Below are positions 28,826 to 37,593 of a stretch of DNA of 64,000 nt, one piece after another. Position 1 is the first letter of the stretch. Each line of letters opens with the position of its first letter. The notes beneath the pieces are model-generated. The model was not told the origin of the DNA, searched no databases, and was given only the letters and a program-made list of their open reading frames with translations. A program made the position numbers and the translations under genes. This DNA is from Shewanella sp. MBTL60-112-B2 (GTDB taxonomy: Bacteria; Pseudomonadota; Gammaproteobacteria; Enterobacterales; Shewanellaceae), in the NCBI RefSeq assembly GCF_019655055.1, contig NZ_BPFA01000002.1, forward strand, positions 124,001 through 188,000. Direction: 5' to 3'.

Positions 28826-28900
28826 ATTTTAGGCCTTTTAGATTTTGTGATGAAAACCAAGATGATACCTATTAGCGCCAGCAGTGATCGTTTGCCATGG
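28826..28900 (-). pseudogene. Remnant of an SH3-protein C-terminus
   Basis: On the minus strand this segment reads RSLLALIGIILVFI-TKSKRPK-IQW then stop. That resembles the membrane segment and basic tail of the intact SH3 protein at 29900-30475 (GGLLLGIIIVYLPRP-QRKPK-NRW). Upstream the frame is closed by a stop. It is probably a degraded duplicate, about 1 kb from the source. The surrounding 28560-29170 has no other recognisable gene. Confidence 0.45.
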
Positions 28901-29180
28901 TGTGATTTGGTCAACTTGTTCGGAGCTCATCTCTACCATATAAGAGTTGAAAAAAAGCCCATGCGGGGGGAAGGCTGGCTCAATATTTGGCTTTTGTTTA
29001 ACGCCGTAGTTTAACGGCTTGATTAGAGAGTTGAACCAAAAGATATCTAGAGCATACTGACAATGGTCATTAACGCTCCTGTATGGCTCACACAGGGTTA
29101 AAATGCAGTTTGACTGGAACAGGTGTTACTTTCTTCGCTTTGATGATTAGGCTTGTGTTTTGACGCTCTGGAGTCGCATT

Positions 29181-29930
29181 GAAGCTTAAGCTGGTAAACT
29201 TATTTCAGGCGGATACCCTGATAATAAAAAAGCCCATGTATGGATAACATAGGCTTTATTAGGCGTTGATAAGATTAACTGAATGCTATTACCAGCGAAT
29301 CTTAGGCTTACTATGTAGCGGTCTTGGGTAGCTATGAGTCTTAGGCTGGTAAACTTACTTCAGGCGGATATCCTGGCAATAAAAAAGCCCATGTATGGAT
29401 AACATAGGCTTCAATAGGCGTTGCTAAGATTAACTGAATGCTATTACCAGCGGTTGTTAGGCTTACTATGTAGCGGTCTTGGGTAGCTATGAGGCTTAGG
29501 CTGGTAATCTTATTTCAGGCGGATACCCTGGTAATAAAAAAGCCCATGTATTGATAACATAGGCTTCAATAGGCGTTGCTAAGATTAACTGAATGCTATT
29601 ACCAGCGGTTGTTAGGCTTACTATGTAGCTGTCTTGGGTAGCTATGAGGCTTAGGCTGGTAATCTTATTTCAGGCGGATACCCTGGTAATAAAAAAGCCC
29701 ATGTATGGATAACATAGGCTTCAATAGGCGTTGCTAAGATTAACTGAATGCTATTACCAGCGGTTGTTAGGCTTACTATGTAGCGGTCTTGGGTAGTATT
29801 GAAGCTTAGGCTGGTAAGGGCGGATACCCTGGTAATAAAAAAGCCCATGTATGGATAACATAGGCTTTAATAGGCGTTGCTAAGATTAACTGAATGCTAT
29901 TACCAGCGATTCTTAGGCTTACGTTGTGGT
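29181..29930. repeat. 155-bp tandem array, five units, each with an intrinsic terminator
   Basis: The stem sequence starting AAGCCCATGT begins at 29230, 29385, 29540, 29695 and 29841 (spacing 155, 155, 155, 146). Each unit contains the hairpin, whose stem is AAGCCCATGT / ACATAGGCTT and which is followed on the minus strand by a T run. Each also carries a decayed copy of the last codons of the adjacent SH3 gene (KP-NN-RW-stop). The last unit overlaps the real gene end. Units 2-4 are almost identical. A plus-strand or minus-strand frame inside it is a shadow. Confidence 0.95.
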
Positions 29931-30475
29931 CTTGGTAGGTAAACTATGATGATACCCAGCAGTAGACCGCCAGCGGCAATAAAACCACCTTGCTTCCACA
30001 TCTCGAAACGTTCGTTTCTTTGCATACTCGCAAGTTTTGCCTTGGCACTATCACGTTCATTGCTAGCACTACTCAAAGCTTTTTGAGCTGCAGCAAGTTC
30101 AGACTTAACTTGTCTAAGTTCCTGAGCATTATTATCGCCGCTGCTTAATGCTGACTCTAACTCCGCTTTGGTTTGCTCAAGCTCAGCTTGAATCGCTGGC
30201 AGTTGAACTCTAAGGCTCGCTTTAGCGCTTAGCATTTTGCTCTGAACCCAACCTTCACGACCTTTGTGGTCAACTATCTTACTGTAGTCGCCCTGGGTTT
30301 CCTTGAGTGAAGTTACCTCTTGGCCAGCTTCAATGCTACCCAATATACGGAACTGAGTTCCTGGGCCACCATGGAGGTAGATGTAAACATCATCTGAGAT
30401 GTAGCGCGTTTGGTTTGCTGCAAGCAAAGAAGGGGAAAGTAACATCATTCCCGCAATAATTAGAATTCTTAACAC
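29900..30475 (-). CDS. ygiM: TIGR04211-type SH3-domain membrane protein (YgiM-like)
   Basis: This protein of about 191 residues has a signal peptide (ILIIAGMMLLSPSLLAA) and a bacterial SH3 domain (YISDDVYIYLHGGPG ... GREGWVQSKML). A long coiled coil (ELEQTKAELESAL...) and a C-terminal membrane helix with basic tail (KPKNRW) follow. This is the YgiM architecture, an envelope protein of unknown exact role. I chose GTG at 30475, because the upstream in-frame ATG would bury the signal peptide. The gene's 3' end is the seed of the 155-bp array. Confidence 0.85.
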   Translation of the reverse strand: MLRILIIAGMMLLSPSLLAANQTRYISDDVYIYLHGGPGTQFRILGSIEAGQEVTSLKETQGDYSKIVDHKGREGWVQSKMLSAKASLRVQLPAIQAELEQTKAELESALSSGDNNAQELRQVKSELAAAQKALSSASNERDSAKAKLASMQRNERFEMWKQGGFIAAGGLLLGIIIVYLPRPQRKPKNRW

Positions 30476-30559
30476 TAATCTATTCTCATCTACGAAATTT
30501 AGCCCACATGCTAGGGATTTAAAGGGGGTAATGCAAGTGGCAAAAGATGGATAAAACGC

Positions 30560-30600
30560 AAAAGGGAAGTTTGATATAAAAATTATCAAACTTCCCTTAA
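30560..30600 (-). terminator. Strong hairpin terminator after pit
   Basis: GGGAAGTTTGATA (30564-30576) pairs perfectly with TATCAAACTTCCC (30584-30596). On the minus strand it is followed by TTTT. It lies about 40 bp past the pit stop codon and just before the SH3 gene. Confidence 0.8.
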
Positions 30601-30637
30601 AATTACGTCGTTCTTGTAAATCGAATGTTGCTCAACC

Positions 30638-31906
30638 TTAGTTGAAAATACCCTTAATCATGAAGAAGAACATGATTGAAAGAGCTGCACCAGCCGGAAG
30701 GGTTACAACCCAAGATACTACGATGTTACGTACAACACCCATGTTGATTGCTGCAATACCACGCGCCATACCTACACCCAGAACCGCACCAACAAGTGTT
30801 TGTGTAGTTGAGATAGGAAGACCGGTACCTGATGCAATAACAACGGTTGACGCTGCTGCAAGTTCAGCTGCGAAACCACGGCTTGGTGTTAGGTGAGTAA
30901 TGTTCTTACCAATAGTCTGCATTACGCGTTGACCAAAGATAGCAAGACCCAGAACGATACCTACAGCACCTAGAGGTAGAATCCACCAAACTAGCGGTGC
31001 AGTACTGTTAATTTGACCACCACTTTCAACAACAGATACCACTGCTGCTAATGGGCCAATCGCGTTAGCTACGTCGTTTGAACCGTGAGCAAATGCCATA
31101 CAACATGCAGTTACAACCATTAAGATAGCGAATACTTTCTCAACGTTGCCGAACTGTGTTTGACGATCCACTTTAGAGTCCATCTTAAGACGCTTAATCG
31201 CAAGCATACCGCCAAAACCTACAACGACTGCAATCAATGTTGCTAAGCCATACGCCTCAGCTGTGCTGAAGTTGATGCCAACATGCTTAAGACCTTTAGT
31301 GATTGTCACAAGTGACATCATAAAGCCCGCTAGTGCCATGTAGTAAGGAACGTAGCGCTTAGCGTTCTCTAGTGGGTTATCTGTGTTGAAAATGAGCTTT
31401 TGTACACTCTGGAATATCAAAAAGGCGATAAAGCCTGATATTGCCGGGGTGACAACCCAAGAACCAACGATACCACCTACTTTGCCCCAAGCAACCGCGT
31501 CGCTACCCACACCCACTGCAGCGAAACCAACGATGGCGCCAACAATTGAGTGAGTAGTCGATACTGGCCAGCCTAAAGCTGACGCAACGATCAACCAGAT
31601 ACCTGCAGCAAGCAATGCTGAAATCATGCCGTAAACCAGTAATTCTGGTGAATCGACAAAATAAGCAGAGTCAATAATGCCTTTACGAATCGTACTGGTT
31701 ACTTCACCACCAGCAAGATACGCACCTGCAAACTCAAAGATCATAGCGATAATGATCGCTTGTTTAATTGTAATCGCATTTGAACCTACAGAGGTTCCCA
31801 TTGCATTGGCTACGTCATTGGCGCCAATACCCCATGCCATTAAAAAACCAAATAGAGCCGCAATACCAATAAGCCATGGGCCGTTGGTGACTAATACATC
31901 AACCAT
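30638..31906 (-). CDS. pit: Low-affinity inorganic phosphate transporter Pit
   Basis: This 422-residue membrane protein has about ten membrane segments. It carries the duplicated PHO-4 signature GANDVANAMGTSVGS near the N-terminus and GSNDVANAIGPLAAV in the middle. It imports phosphate as a metal-phosphate complex driven by protons. The DUF47 gene precedes it by 24 bp on the same strand, the common pit operon arrangement. Confidence 0.95.
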   Translation of the reverse strand: MVDVLVTNGPWLIGIAALFGFLMAWGIGANDVANAMGTSVGSNAITIKQAIIIAMIFEFAGAYLAGGEVTSTIRKGIIDSAYFVDSPELLVYGMISALLAAGIWLIVASALGWPVSTTHSIVGAIVGFAAVGVGSDAVAWGKVGGIVGSWVVTPAISGFIAFLIFQSVQKLIFNTDNPLENAKRYVPYYMALAGFMMSLVTITKGLKHVGINFSTAEAYGLATLIAVVVGFGGMLAIKRLKMDSKVDRQTQFGNVEKVFAILMVVTACCMAFAHGSNDVANAIGPLAAVVSVVESGGQINSTAPLVWWILPLGAVGIVLGLAIFGQRVMQTIGKNITHLTPSRGFAAELAAASTVVIASGTGLPISTTQTLVGAVLGVGMARGIAAINMGVVRNIVVSWVVTLPAGAALSIMFFFMIKGIFN

Positions 31907-31930
31907 GTTGTTACCTTGATAATCTTTTGA

Positions 31931-32611
31931 TTAGACGCGAGCTAACATTAGCTCTAGGCGGGAACCGACTCGTTCAGCAAGATCTGCCAAGTCACCAACC
32001 CACTCAATTATCTTGTAGAGGAACATTACATCCACAGGGTTTAATTCAGATTCGATGGAGTAAAGCTGTCTACGGATCTTAATCTGTAAATCATCAGTAT
32101 CTTCTTCGATAGAATCTAACTCTGCGATCATTTTAGCGACAAGATCCACTTCACGACCTCTAAAACCTGTTTCTAACAGATCGTCGAGTTCGTTAATTGC
32201 TTCTTTAGACAGAGATACTGCATCGATGCAGCGCTGTAAATAAGCAATAAATGGTTCTTGAATGACTAGAGGTAACTCTAATTGTCGGCCAATGACGCGG
32301 CCGGATATGTCTTTTGCTTTGTTAGCAATCTTATCTTGCTGGGTAAGTAGCTCCAGTAAGTCAGTGCGTTCAACAGGCATAAACAGACCGCCAGGCAGAG
32401 TTAGGCGGATCTCACGCTTTAGTGAGTCAGCTTCTTGCTCTGCAAAGCTAATTTGCTTACGCAATTGAACGGCTTTGTCCCAGTCTCCTGCGACAGTAGC
32501 TTCAAAAAATGGGACAAGTAATGACGCACAGTCGTATACTTTGTCGATATGCTCTTGAAGAGGCTTAATTGGCGATTTTGCAAACACGCCTAAAATAGAG
32601 TTTACTGGCAT
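31931..32611 (-). CDS. DUF47 / TIGR00153 PhoU-like protein
   Basis: This 226-residue all-helical protein starts MPVNSILGVFAKSPIKPLQEH and carries the family pattern EADSLKREIRLTLPGGLFMPVERTD. DUF47 proteins are PhoU relatives that accompany Pit and are thought to modulate its transport. It is the first gene of the pit operon. Confidence 0.92.
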   Translation of the reverse strand: MPVNSILGVFAKSPIKPLQEHIDKVYDCASLLVPFFEATVAGDWDKAVQLRKQISFAEQEADSLKREIRLTLPGGLFMPVERTDLLELLTQQDKIANKAKDISGRVIGRQLELPLVIQEPFIAYLQRCIDAVSLSKEAINELDDLLETGFRGREVDLVAKMIAELDSIEEDTDDLQIKIRRQLYSIESELNPVDVMFLYKIIEWVGDLADLAERVGSRLELMLARV

Positions 32612-32843
32612 TGCCGTGTACCTATTTTGGTTATTCCACTATTGGAAAAAGCGGGCGCATGTTAACTCAAGCGGCCGCGTAAGAAAACTGTGTTTTACGA
32701 TTTAAATTGACAGTTTTTTATTCTAGCTAGTTATATCCTAACTGCAAAGCGCATCCTACGGCGGTATTATTGCAGAAATATTACAGTATGTAACTTTAGT
32801 GACGGTTTGATTAATTTTTGATGACAAGGTGGCAGATAGATCG

Positions 32844-34331
32844 ATGGAAGCTGAGATTGAGCTCAAACTTTTTTTTAATAAGAATGAAAAGAAAAGTCTT
32901 ATAAACCTGTTAGATAGCCTACCTAATTGCGATGCTAAAGGTAGCGAAGAACTGACAAATGGCTACTTTGATACCCCAAGCCTAACCTTAAGAAAATGGG
33001 ATATGGGTCTGCGAATTAGAGGTATTAATCAACAATTAGAGCAGACAATTAAGACAAAAGGTCAGGTTGTGGGGGGGATCCATTCCCGTCCTGAGTACAA
33101 TATTGATATAGATCAAAACTTTCCTCAATTAAATTTATTTCCGAATAAAATTTGGCCCGAAGGGGCGGATATTGAACAGACCCAGTCAGAACTCTATTGT
33201 CTATTCAACACAGATTTTGCTCGTCAACGTTGGCATATCTTTGTTGATGACAGTCTAGTTGAAGTCGCATTAGACATAGGCGAGATCCGAGTCGGTGAAG
33301 CTGTAGACCCCATTTGTGAATTAGAATTTGAGCTCATTGCTGGTGATACCAGTGCCTTATTAACCCTTGCGGGTATTGTCAGTAGAGCAATTCCTGTGCG
33401 TTTGGGTAAAGCGAGCAAGGCGCAGCGAGGCTACCAACTTGCTGGGCAATCTAGTATTGAGTCTATTGAGGCTCTCAAATTTATTGAAATTAATCCTCAG
33501 CAAAGTCTTAAGCATGTCGCGATTAACTTATTGGCCGTTGGCTTAGATCGTTGGCAGACCATAGAAGCACTGATTTTAGCGCCAACACAAAATATTATGG
33601 CCTTGCCGATGTTGAGCTATCGTCTGCGAGCCTGTATCCGTTTATTGAAAAATACTCTTAAACAGTTCGCACTGCTTGAAGAGTCATTCCAAACCGATTT
33701 TGATTGTATTGAGCAACGGCTTAACTTTATTGAAGAGGGCTTAAGTCTTTATAGCATTATTGAAAATGATGCCGCGCTAGTGGCTAAATTACCAATGCAT
33801 CAGGCTTTGGTCGACGTTGCGCTAGTTAAGTTGCAACAGCTAAATATTATCGACCAAGTTGAAAGTCTGCTTGGGGATGTCTGCTACGGGCGTTTACAAG
33901 TGCATTTAGTTGACCTATTGATGCAACTGAATGATGGGCAGGTCATCATAGATAAATCGCTCGATTTGAAGAGCTTCGCCGATAAAATACAGGAAAACTC
34001 ATGGCAAAGAATTTTAGATGTGATGCCGCGAGACAACGAGCTCAGTAGTTCTGACTACCTTTCAGTTGCTAAGGCGCTGGATGAAAGTATTTTTGTTGGT
34101 GTCGCTTACGGTGGACTTTACAGTGAAAAGTCACGGGATCAGTTTAGAGCGCCTTGGCAGGACTTAGCCTTAGGGATCCGCACTCTAGCAGCCTATCGTC
34201 AGCTAAAAGTGATTAGTGAGACCGCTTACTTAGATATTAGTAGCTGGCTCGAGAACAAAGAGCAAAGCTTAGTGCAGGCAATGGAGTTTTCTCGCCGTAG
34301 CGCCATGCTTAGCGATCCATACTGGCGTTAA
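32844..34331 (+). CDS. ygiF: CYTH-CHAD inorganic triphosphatase (YgiF)
   Basis: This 495-residue protein begins MEAEIELKLF, containing the CYTH catalytic ExExK motif (E4, E6, K8). Basic strands RKWDMGLRIRG and QTIKTKG and acidic ELEFELI line the tunnel. The C-terminal half (about 215-480) is a helical CHAD domain. The family hydrolyses tripolyphosphate. I chose ATG at 32844; an in-frame GTG at 32829 is possible. In E. coli ygiF is next to glnE; here about 7 kb of other genes separate them. Confidence 0.9.
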   Translation: MEAEIELKLFFNKNEKKSLINLLDSLPNCDAKGSEELTNGYFDTPSLTLRKWDMGLRIRGINQQLEQTIKTKGQVVGGIHSRPEYNIDIDQNFPQLNLFPNKIWPEGADIEQTQSELYCLFNTDFARQRWHIFVDDSLVEVALDIGEIRVGEAVDPICELEFELIAGDTSALLTLAGIVSRAIPVRLGKASKAQRGYQLAGQSSIESIEALKFIEINPQQSLKHVAINLLAVGLDRWQTIEALILAPTQNIMALPMLSYRLRACIRLLKNTLKQFALLEESFQTDFDCIEQRLNFIEEGLSLYSIIENDAALVAKLPMHQALVDVALVKLQQLNIIDQVESLLGDVCYGRLQVHLVDLLMQLNDGQVIIDKSLDLKSFADKIQENSWQRILDVMPRDNELSSSDYLSVAKALDESIFVGVAYGGLYSEKSRDQFRAPWQDLALGIRTLAAYRQLKVISETAYLDISSWLENKEQSLVQAMEFSRRSAMLSDPYWR

Positions 34332-34353
34332 TCGCTGGCGAGTACAAACGTAA

Positions 34354-34380
34354 CTAAGCCCACATTGATGTGGGCTTATT
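34354..34380 (+). terminator. Terminator after ygiF
   Basis: The perfect stem AAGCCCACAT / ATGTGGGCTT with a 2-nt loop at 34356-34377 is followed by a short T-rich stretch (ATTTGTTT). Confidence 0.8.
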
Positions 34381-34421
34381 TGTTTATGACTGAGACTTAG
34401 AGGCAGATTGCTGCAGGCATT

Positions 34422-35219
34422 TTACTCAGACTTCTTTTCTTCGATAGCTTGTTTGAGTTCATTGAGCTCAGCAATTAACTTTTCTTGATTCGCTTCCATG
34501 CGTTGCAGACTCATATTGAGCTCTGAGCGGATCTCCTCGGCATGGCTATCGAGCTTTTCTGCTTCATCTGGCGAGACAAACACCGATGCCATATAACCTG
34601 AAATCACACCAAAAAAACTGACGCCACAGACAATGACCACGCTGCCAATGATATGCCCTGCTGTCGTCACCGGATAGTAATCACCATAGCCCACGGTAGA
34701 AATGGTGACCAAGGCCCACCAAATCGCACTCTCTGCAGTGTCGATATTAGCACCTTCAACCCCGCTTTCGACAATCAGTACTAATACAGACGAAAAGGTT
34801 AAAATGGTAACGAGAGCAACGACCAAGCTAGCAATAGTCGCTTGGCGCCGCTGCTTGAGCATAGGCACAATTAATGAGCGTGTGGTTCGAATAAGCCTCA
34901 CAACACGCAATATTTGAAATAGTCGCGCCATTCTAAGGGCTTCAATGGCAGGGATACTGGCGACGAAATCTATCCAGTGATGCTTCAGGTAGTCCAGTCT
35001 ATCGCCTGCTTTAAACAGCTCGAAAAAGAAGTTAGACATAAAGATCAGGCAGATACTGGTATCGATTAACAACAACAAGCGTCTGGTTTCAGCATCAACG
35101 CGACCGAAGGTCAGCACTAGCACTAAAATCACCGACAGCAGCGACAGCAGCATCATGGCTAGCTGGAAGGGAGTGGGAGGTGTATCGGGCTGTAGTAGCC
35201 AGCGCTTTTTATTTGCCAT
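34422..35219 (-). CDS. Voltage-gated-type potassium channel
   Basis: This 265-residue protein has several membrane segments. An S4-like segment (RMARLFQILRVVRLIRTTRS, about 96-115) has spaced arginines. The pore filter TVGYGD is at 175-180, and S6 follows. The cytoplasmic tail is a coiled coil (about 225-262), probably for tetramer assembly. The filter indicates K+ selectivity. Downstream of the small DUF gene and the PspA cluster on the same strand, with a 58-bp gap, it may take part in the same membrane-stress response (inference). Confidence 0.88.
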   Translation of the reverse strand: MANKKRWLLQPDTPPTPFQLAMMLLSLLSVILVLVLTFGRVDAETRRLLLLIDTSICLIFMSNFFFELFKAGDRLDYLKHHWIDFVASIPAIEALRMARLFQILRVVRLIRTTRSLIVPMLKQRRQATIASLVVALVTILTFSSVLVLIVESGVEGANIDTAESAIWWALVTISTVGYGDYYPVTTAGHIIGSVVIVCGVSFFGVISGYMASVFVSPDEAEKLDSHAEEIRSELNMSLQRMEANQEKLIAELNELKQAIEEKKSE

Positions 35220-35277
35220 CGATAAGATCCATCTTAATTAGGTGCAATGGCTTAGCCACTCAGCACCTCGGTTTGCG

Positions 35278-35607
35278 CTATGTTTCAGCGCTAAATTGAA
35301 TTAAATCATCTAACACATGCTTTTTAATTTCAAGTTGTTGCTCAGGTGAAAGCTGATACTTTTCAGCTAATAATTGGTAATCATTTGCGCTAAGAGAAAC
35401 CGTAAGGCGAGGTCGCTTTGGCCGTTTAGTCACCGTTAGCCCAAGAATTTCCCGAATTTGATCCGAAGGGCTTACTCCGGCATCGAGCGCGGCCTTACGA
35501 ATGGCATATTGGAACTTCTCATCCAAATCGAAGGCTATCTGTGTCGCCTTGGCAGCTTTTTGATTTTGTTGCCACTGTGCGGGTAAGGGATTTTTTTGTT
35601 TGGTCAT
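35278..35607 (-). CDS. Small protein, possible tandem ribbon-helix-helix regulator
   Basis: I do not recognise this 109-residue family. It has two segments with the strand-helix-helix look of ribbon-helix-helix proteins: TQIAFDLDEKFQYAIRKAAL with SPSDQIREIL (about 22-56), and RLTVSLSANDYQLLAEKY with SPEQQLEIKKHVLDDL (about 67-104). The basic linker KRPKRPR suits nucleic-acid binding. It precedes the K+ channel gene and follows the PspA cluster terminator. DNA binding is an inference. Confidence 0.6.
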   Translation of the reverse strand: MTKQKNPLPAQWQQNQKAAKATQIAFDLDEKFQYAIRKAALDAGVSPSDQIREILGLTVTKRPKRPRLTVSLSANDYQLLAEKYQLSPEQQLEIKKHVLDDLIQFSAET

Positions 35608-35690
35608 GCGTGCAATACCTAAATTTACTAATCCGTATTAATAAGGTACGGGATCTCTCCCATGCTACCATTCATCGGCGTTGAAACAAA

Positions 35691-35722
35691 AATGGTTCTA
35701 GATTTTCATCTAGAACCATTCA
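35691..35722 (-). terminator. Terminator after the PspA cluster
   Basis: AATGGTTCTAGAT / ATCTAGAACCATT (13-bp perfect stem, 4-nt loop) at 35691-35720. On the minus strand a T-rich stretch follows. It lies five bases past the DUF2491 stop codon. Confidence 0.85.
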
Positions 35723-35724
35723 TT

Positions 35725-36375
35725 TTATGCGCCAGGCCAATATTCTCTGATATCGGACAAGGGACGATAAAGAGTCAGCATCACATCTGTGTCACCGCTT
35801 TCATAGACCTCAACATCGACGGCCTTGTCTTCATTATCGTCAAGCAGCTGATAAGACTCAAATGGCTCACCGGTTGCACCATCGGCATCCTGTGGAGGTC
35901 TTAAGCCACGGTAGTCTTGACGATGGAAATAGCCAAAGCTGCCAGTGGTCACTTGATGATAATGAGGCGATAACCACTGCTCATAATCATTTAAGTCAGA
36001 TGACAGAGTTTGCGTATCTAACTCGGCTTTACCTGCTTCTTCAAAGATCTCGCTAAACTGATCGAGATCGAAAAATTGCTCAACCTGACCACGACTGATC
36101 TTAATCGACAGCGCCAGATAGGTTTCGTCATCTTCATCTAGGCTGAGGAAAATGGCATCGCCACTGTGACCCTTTAGCACCCATTCAGTCTGTTGCTTAC
36201 GCTGGTACTCATAGGTGTTCACTGCTTCAACTCGCAGCTGCTGACCACGAAGTTGTGGTGGCAGCGCAAAACTGTCATCAAGGGAGATCATATCTCCCTT
36301 GTTGAGTTTTGTTGGGTGGTCGAGTTGACGTTTAGGTTCCTCTTTTTTGCCAAATAGGCTGCTTAGAAATCCCAC
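35725..36375 (-). CDS. DUF2491 protein (YjfK-like)
   Basis: This 216-residue soluble protein starts MGFLSSLFGKKEEPKRQ and has the pattern VYESGDTDVMLTLYRPLSDIREYWPG at its end. It matches the DUF2491/YjfK family. It is the last gene of the DUF2170-PspA-DUF2491 set, 11 bp after PspA. The family is a standing partner of YjfJ-type PspA; its biochemical role is not known. Confidence 0.85.
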   Translation of the reverse strand: MGFLSSLFGKKEEPKRQLDHPTKLNKGDMISLDDSFALPPQLRGQQLRVEAVNTYEYQRKQQTEWVLKGHSGDAIFLSLDEDDETYLALSIKISRGQVEQFFDLDQFSEIFEEAGKAELDTQTLSSDLNDYEQWLSPHYHQVTTGSFGYFHRQDYRGLRPPQDADGATGEPFESYQLLDDNEDKAVDVEVYESGDTDVMLTLYRPLSDIREYWPGA

Positions 36376-36386
36376 GCCAGTCTCCT

Positions 36387-37076
36387 TTAGCCCTTACGCG
36401 CTTTAATGCGGTCAAGCACAGCGTTAGCGTTAGACTTTTGCTCACCAATGCCCGCTTCGGCTAGCTTGTCGTGCAGTGCTTTGTCACTGTTTTCTTCAGC
36501 TAACGTCTCAGACGCTTTTAGGCGATCATCAAATGACTGCTGACGTGCTTTGATGCGCTCTAGTGAATCTTTAGCGTTAAGTAACTTAGAGTTACTGCCG
36601 GCAAATGAATCAGTAATAGTCGCAGTGGCTTTCTGCACGCTTTCGGTGGTTTTAACCATAGTTAGCTGGCGTTGGTAATCAGCCACTTGGCGTTCTGTTT
36701 TACGTACTAGCTCTTTTAGGCGAGTCGCGTGTGCACTGAAGCTTTCGTTTGCTGATTGCTGATCGTTAAGCTCTTGGTCAAGCTCAGCGATTTTTTCAGC
36801 AACTTCTAGTGCTAGTGGCTCGTTGCCTTTCTCAAGTGCTTGGGTCACGTAACCTTCGTGTTCAGCAACAGAGCGCTTTAGGCGATCGACTTCACGGCTC
36901 GCTTGCATCTCTTTTGCCATCACTTCAGTTAGGTCACGCTTAGCCTTAGTTAGGTGTTTCTCTGCATCACGAATTTCTTGTTCAAAAATACGTGTTGAGT
37001 TTGCATCTACGATGCCTTGGCCAACTTCAGTAGCGCCGCCACGGAAGGCCGTAAGAATTTTGTTTAGAATGCCCAT
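36387..37076 (-). CDS. PspA/IM30 family membrane-remodelling protein (YjfJ-like)
   Basis: This 229-residue protein is almost wholly coiled coil. It has the short amphipathic start MGILNKILTAFRGGATE and alternating heptads through about residue 150. PspA/IM30 proteins are ESCRT-III relatives that polymerise on stressed inner membranes. No PspF, PspB or PspC gene accompanies it; the neighbours identify the YjfJ subfamily. It follows the DUF2170 gene by 12 bp. Confidence 0.93.
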   Translation of the reverse strand: MGILNKILTAFRGGATEVGQGIVDANSTRIFEQEIRDAEKHLTKAKRDLTEVMAKEMQASREVDRLKRSVAEHEGYVTQALEKGNEPLALEVAEKIAELDQELNDQQSANESFSAHATRLKELVRKTERQVADYQRQLTMVKTTESVQKATATITDSFAGSNSKLLNAKDSLERIKARQQSFDDRLKASETLAEENSDKALHDKLAEAGIGEQKSNANAVLDRIKARKG

Positions 37077-37088
37077 GATGTGGCTCCT

Positions 37089-37502
37089 TTAGTTCAGGTA
37101 GTCGACGAGTTCGTCGATAACTTCGAGACAATTATCAGAAAGAACAGATAGCTCCTGCTCAATCTCTTTCATGCTTGAATGCACAGATAGTGCACCGTAA
37201 ACCACGTACTTATCGTCAATTTTTGCAAACGATGACAGTGGCATTGGAATGTTGAGCTCTAACATGGTCTCAAACATCTCACTACGACGCTCTTGATTCA
37301 CTTCGTCCTCGCCCCACAAATAACTGATGCAAAGGATCTGGTTGTCCGTGACCGATACAAATACCGGGATCTCTTCACGGCCAACTACGTTAACTTGTAA
37401 GACTTCCACGTCACCATTAATTGGATAACAATCAAATTGAAAGCCAGTATGGCTGTTGTCGCCAAGCTCATTTAGGTGGTTGGCAATTGTGTGGATATTC
37501 AT
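37089..37502 (-). CDS. DUF2170 protein (YjfI-like)
   Basis: This is a protein of about 137 residues, MNIHTIANHLNELG..., with the family's VSVTDNQILCISYLWGEDEVN strand region. The DUF2170 family (YjfI) is the usual first gene of PspA-DUF2491 operons. I chose ATG at 37502 because AAGGA stands 10 nt upstream; an in-frame ATG at 37520 would lie inside the upstream palindrome. Its role is unknown; it may be a small adaptor. Confidence 0.83.
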   Translation of the reverse strand: MNIHTIANHLNELGDNSHTGFQFDCYPINGDVEVLQVNVVGREEIPVFVSVTDNQILCISYLWGEDEVNQERRSEMFETMLELNIPMPLSSFAKIDDKYVVYGALSVHSSMKEIEQELSVLSDNCLEVIDELVDYLN

Positions 37503-37515
37503 ATTTGTCCTTATT

Positions 37516-37562
37516 GACATATTATGTCTGTGATTAAAGATAACACCGGGACATAATATGTC
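37516..37562. promoter_or_regulatory. Paired 13-bp palindromic operator-like sites before DUF2170-PspA
   Basis: GACATATTATGTC (37516-37528) and GACATAATATGTC (37550-37562) are reverse complements of each other. Each is an inverted repeat GACATA-N-TATGTC, and the centres are 34 bp apart. They lie just upstream of the DUF2170 ribosome site. The arrangement suggests a dimeric regulator binding twice over the promoter. A third identical copy lies before glnE. Confidence 0.7.
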
Positions 37563-37593
37563 AAGGGCTATCTTTACGATTCAAAAATAAACT

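Noticed and set aside
29181..29930. CRISPR array
   Set aside because: Units are 155 bp and identical throughout, with no unique spacers and no cas genes.
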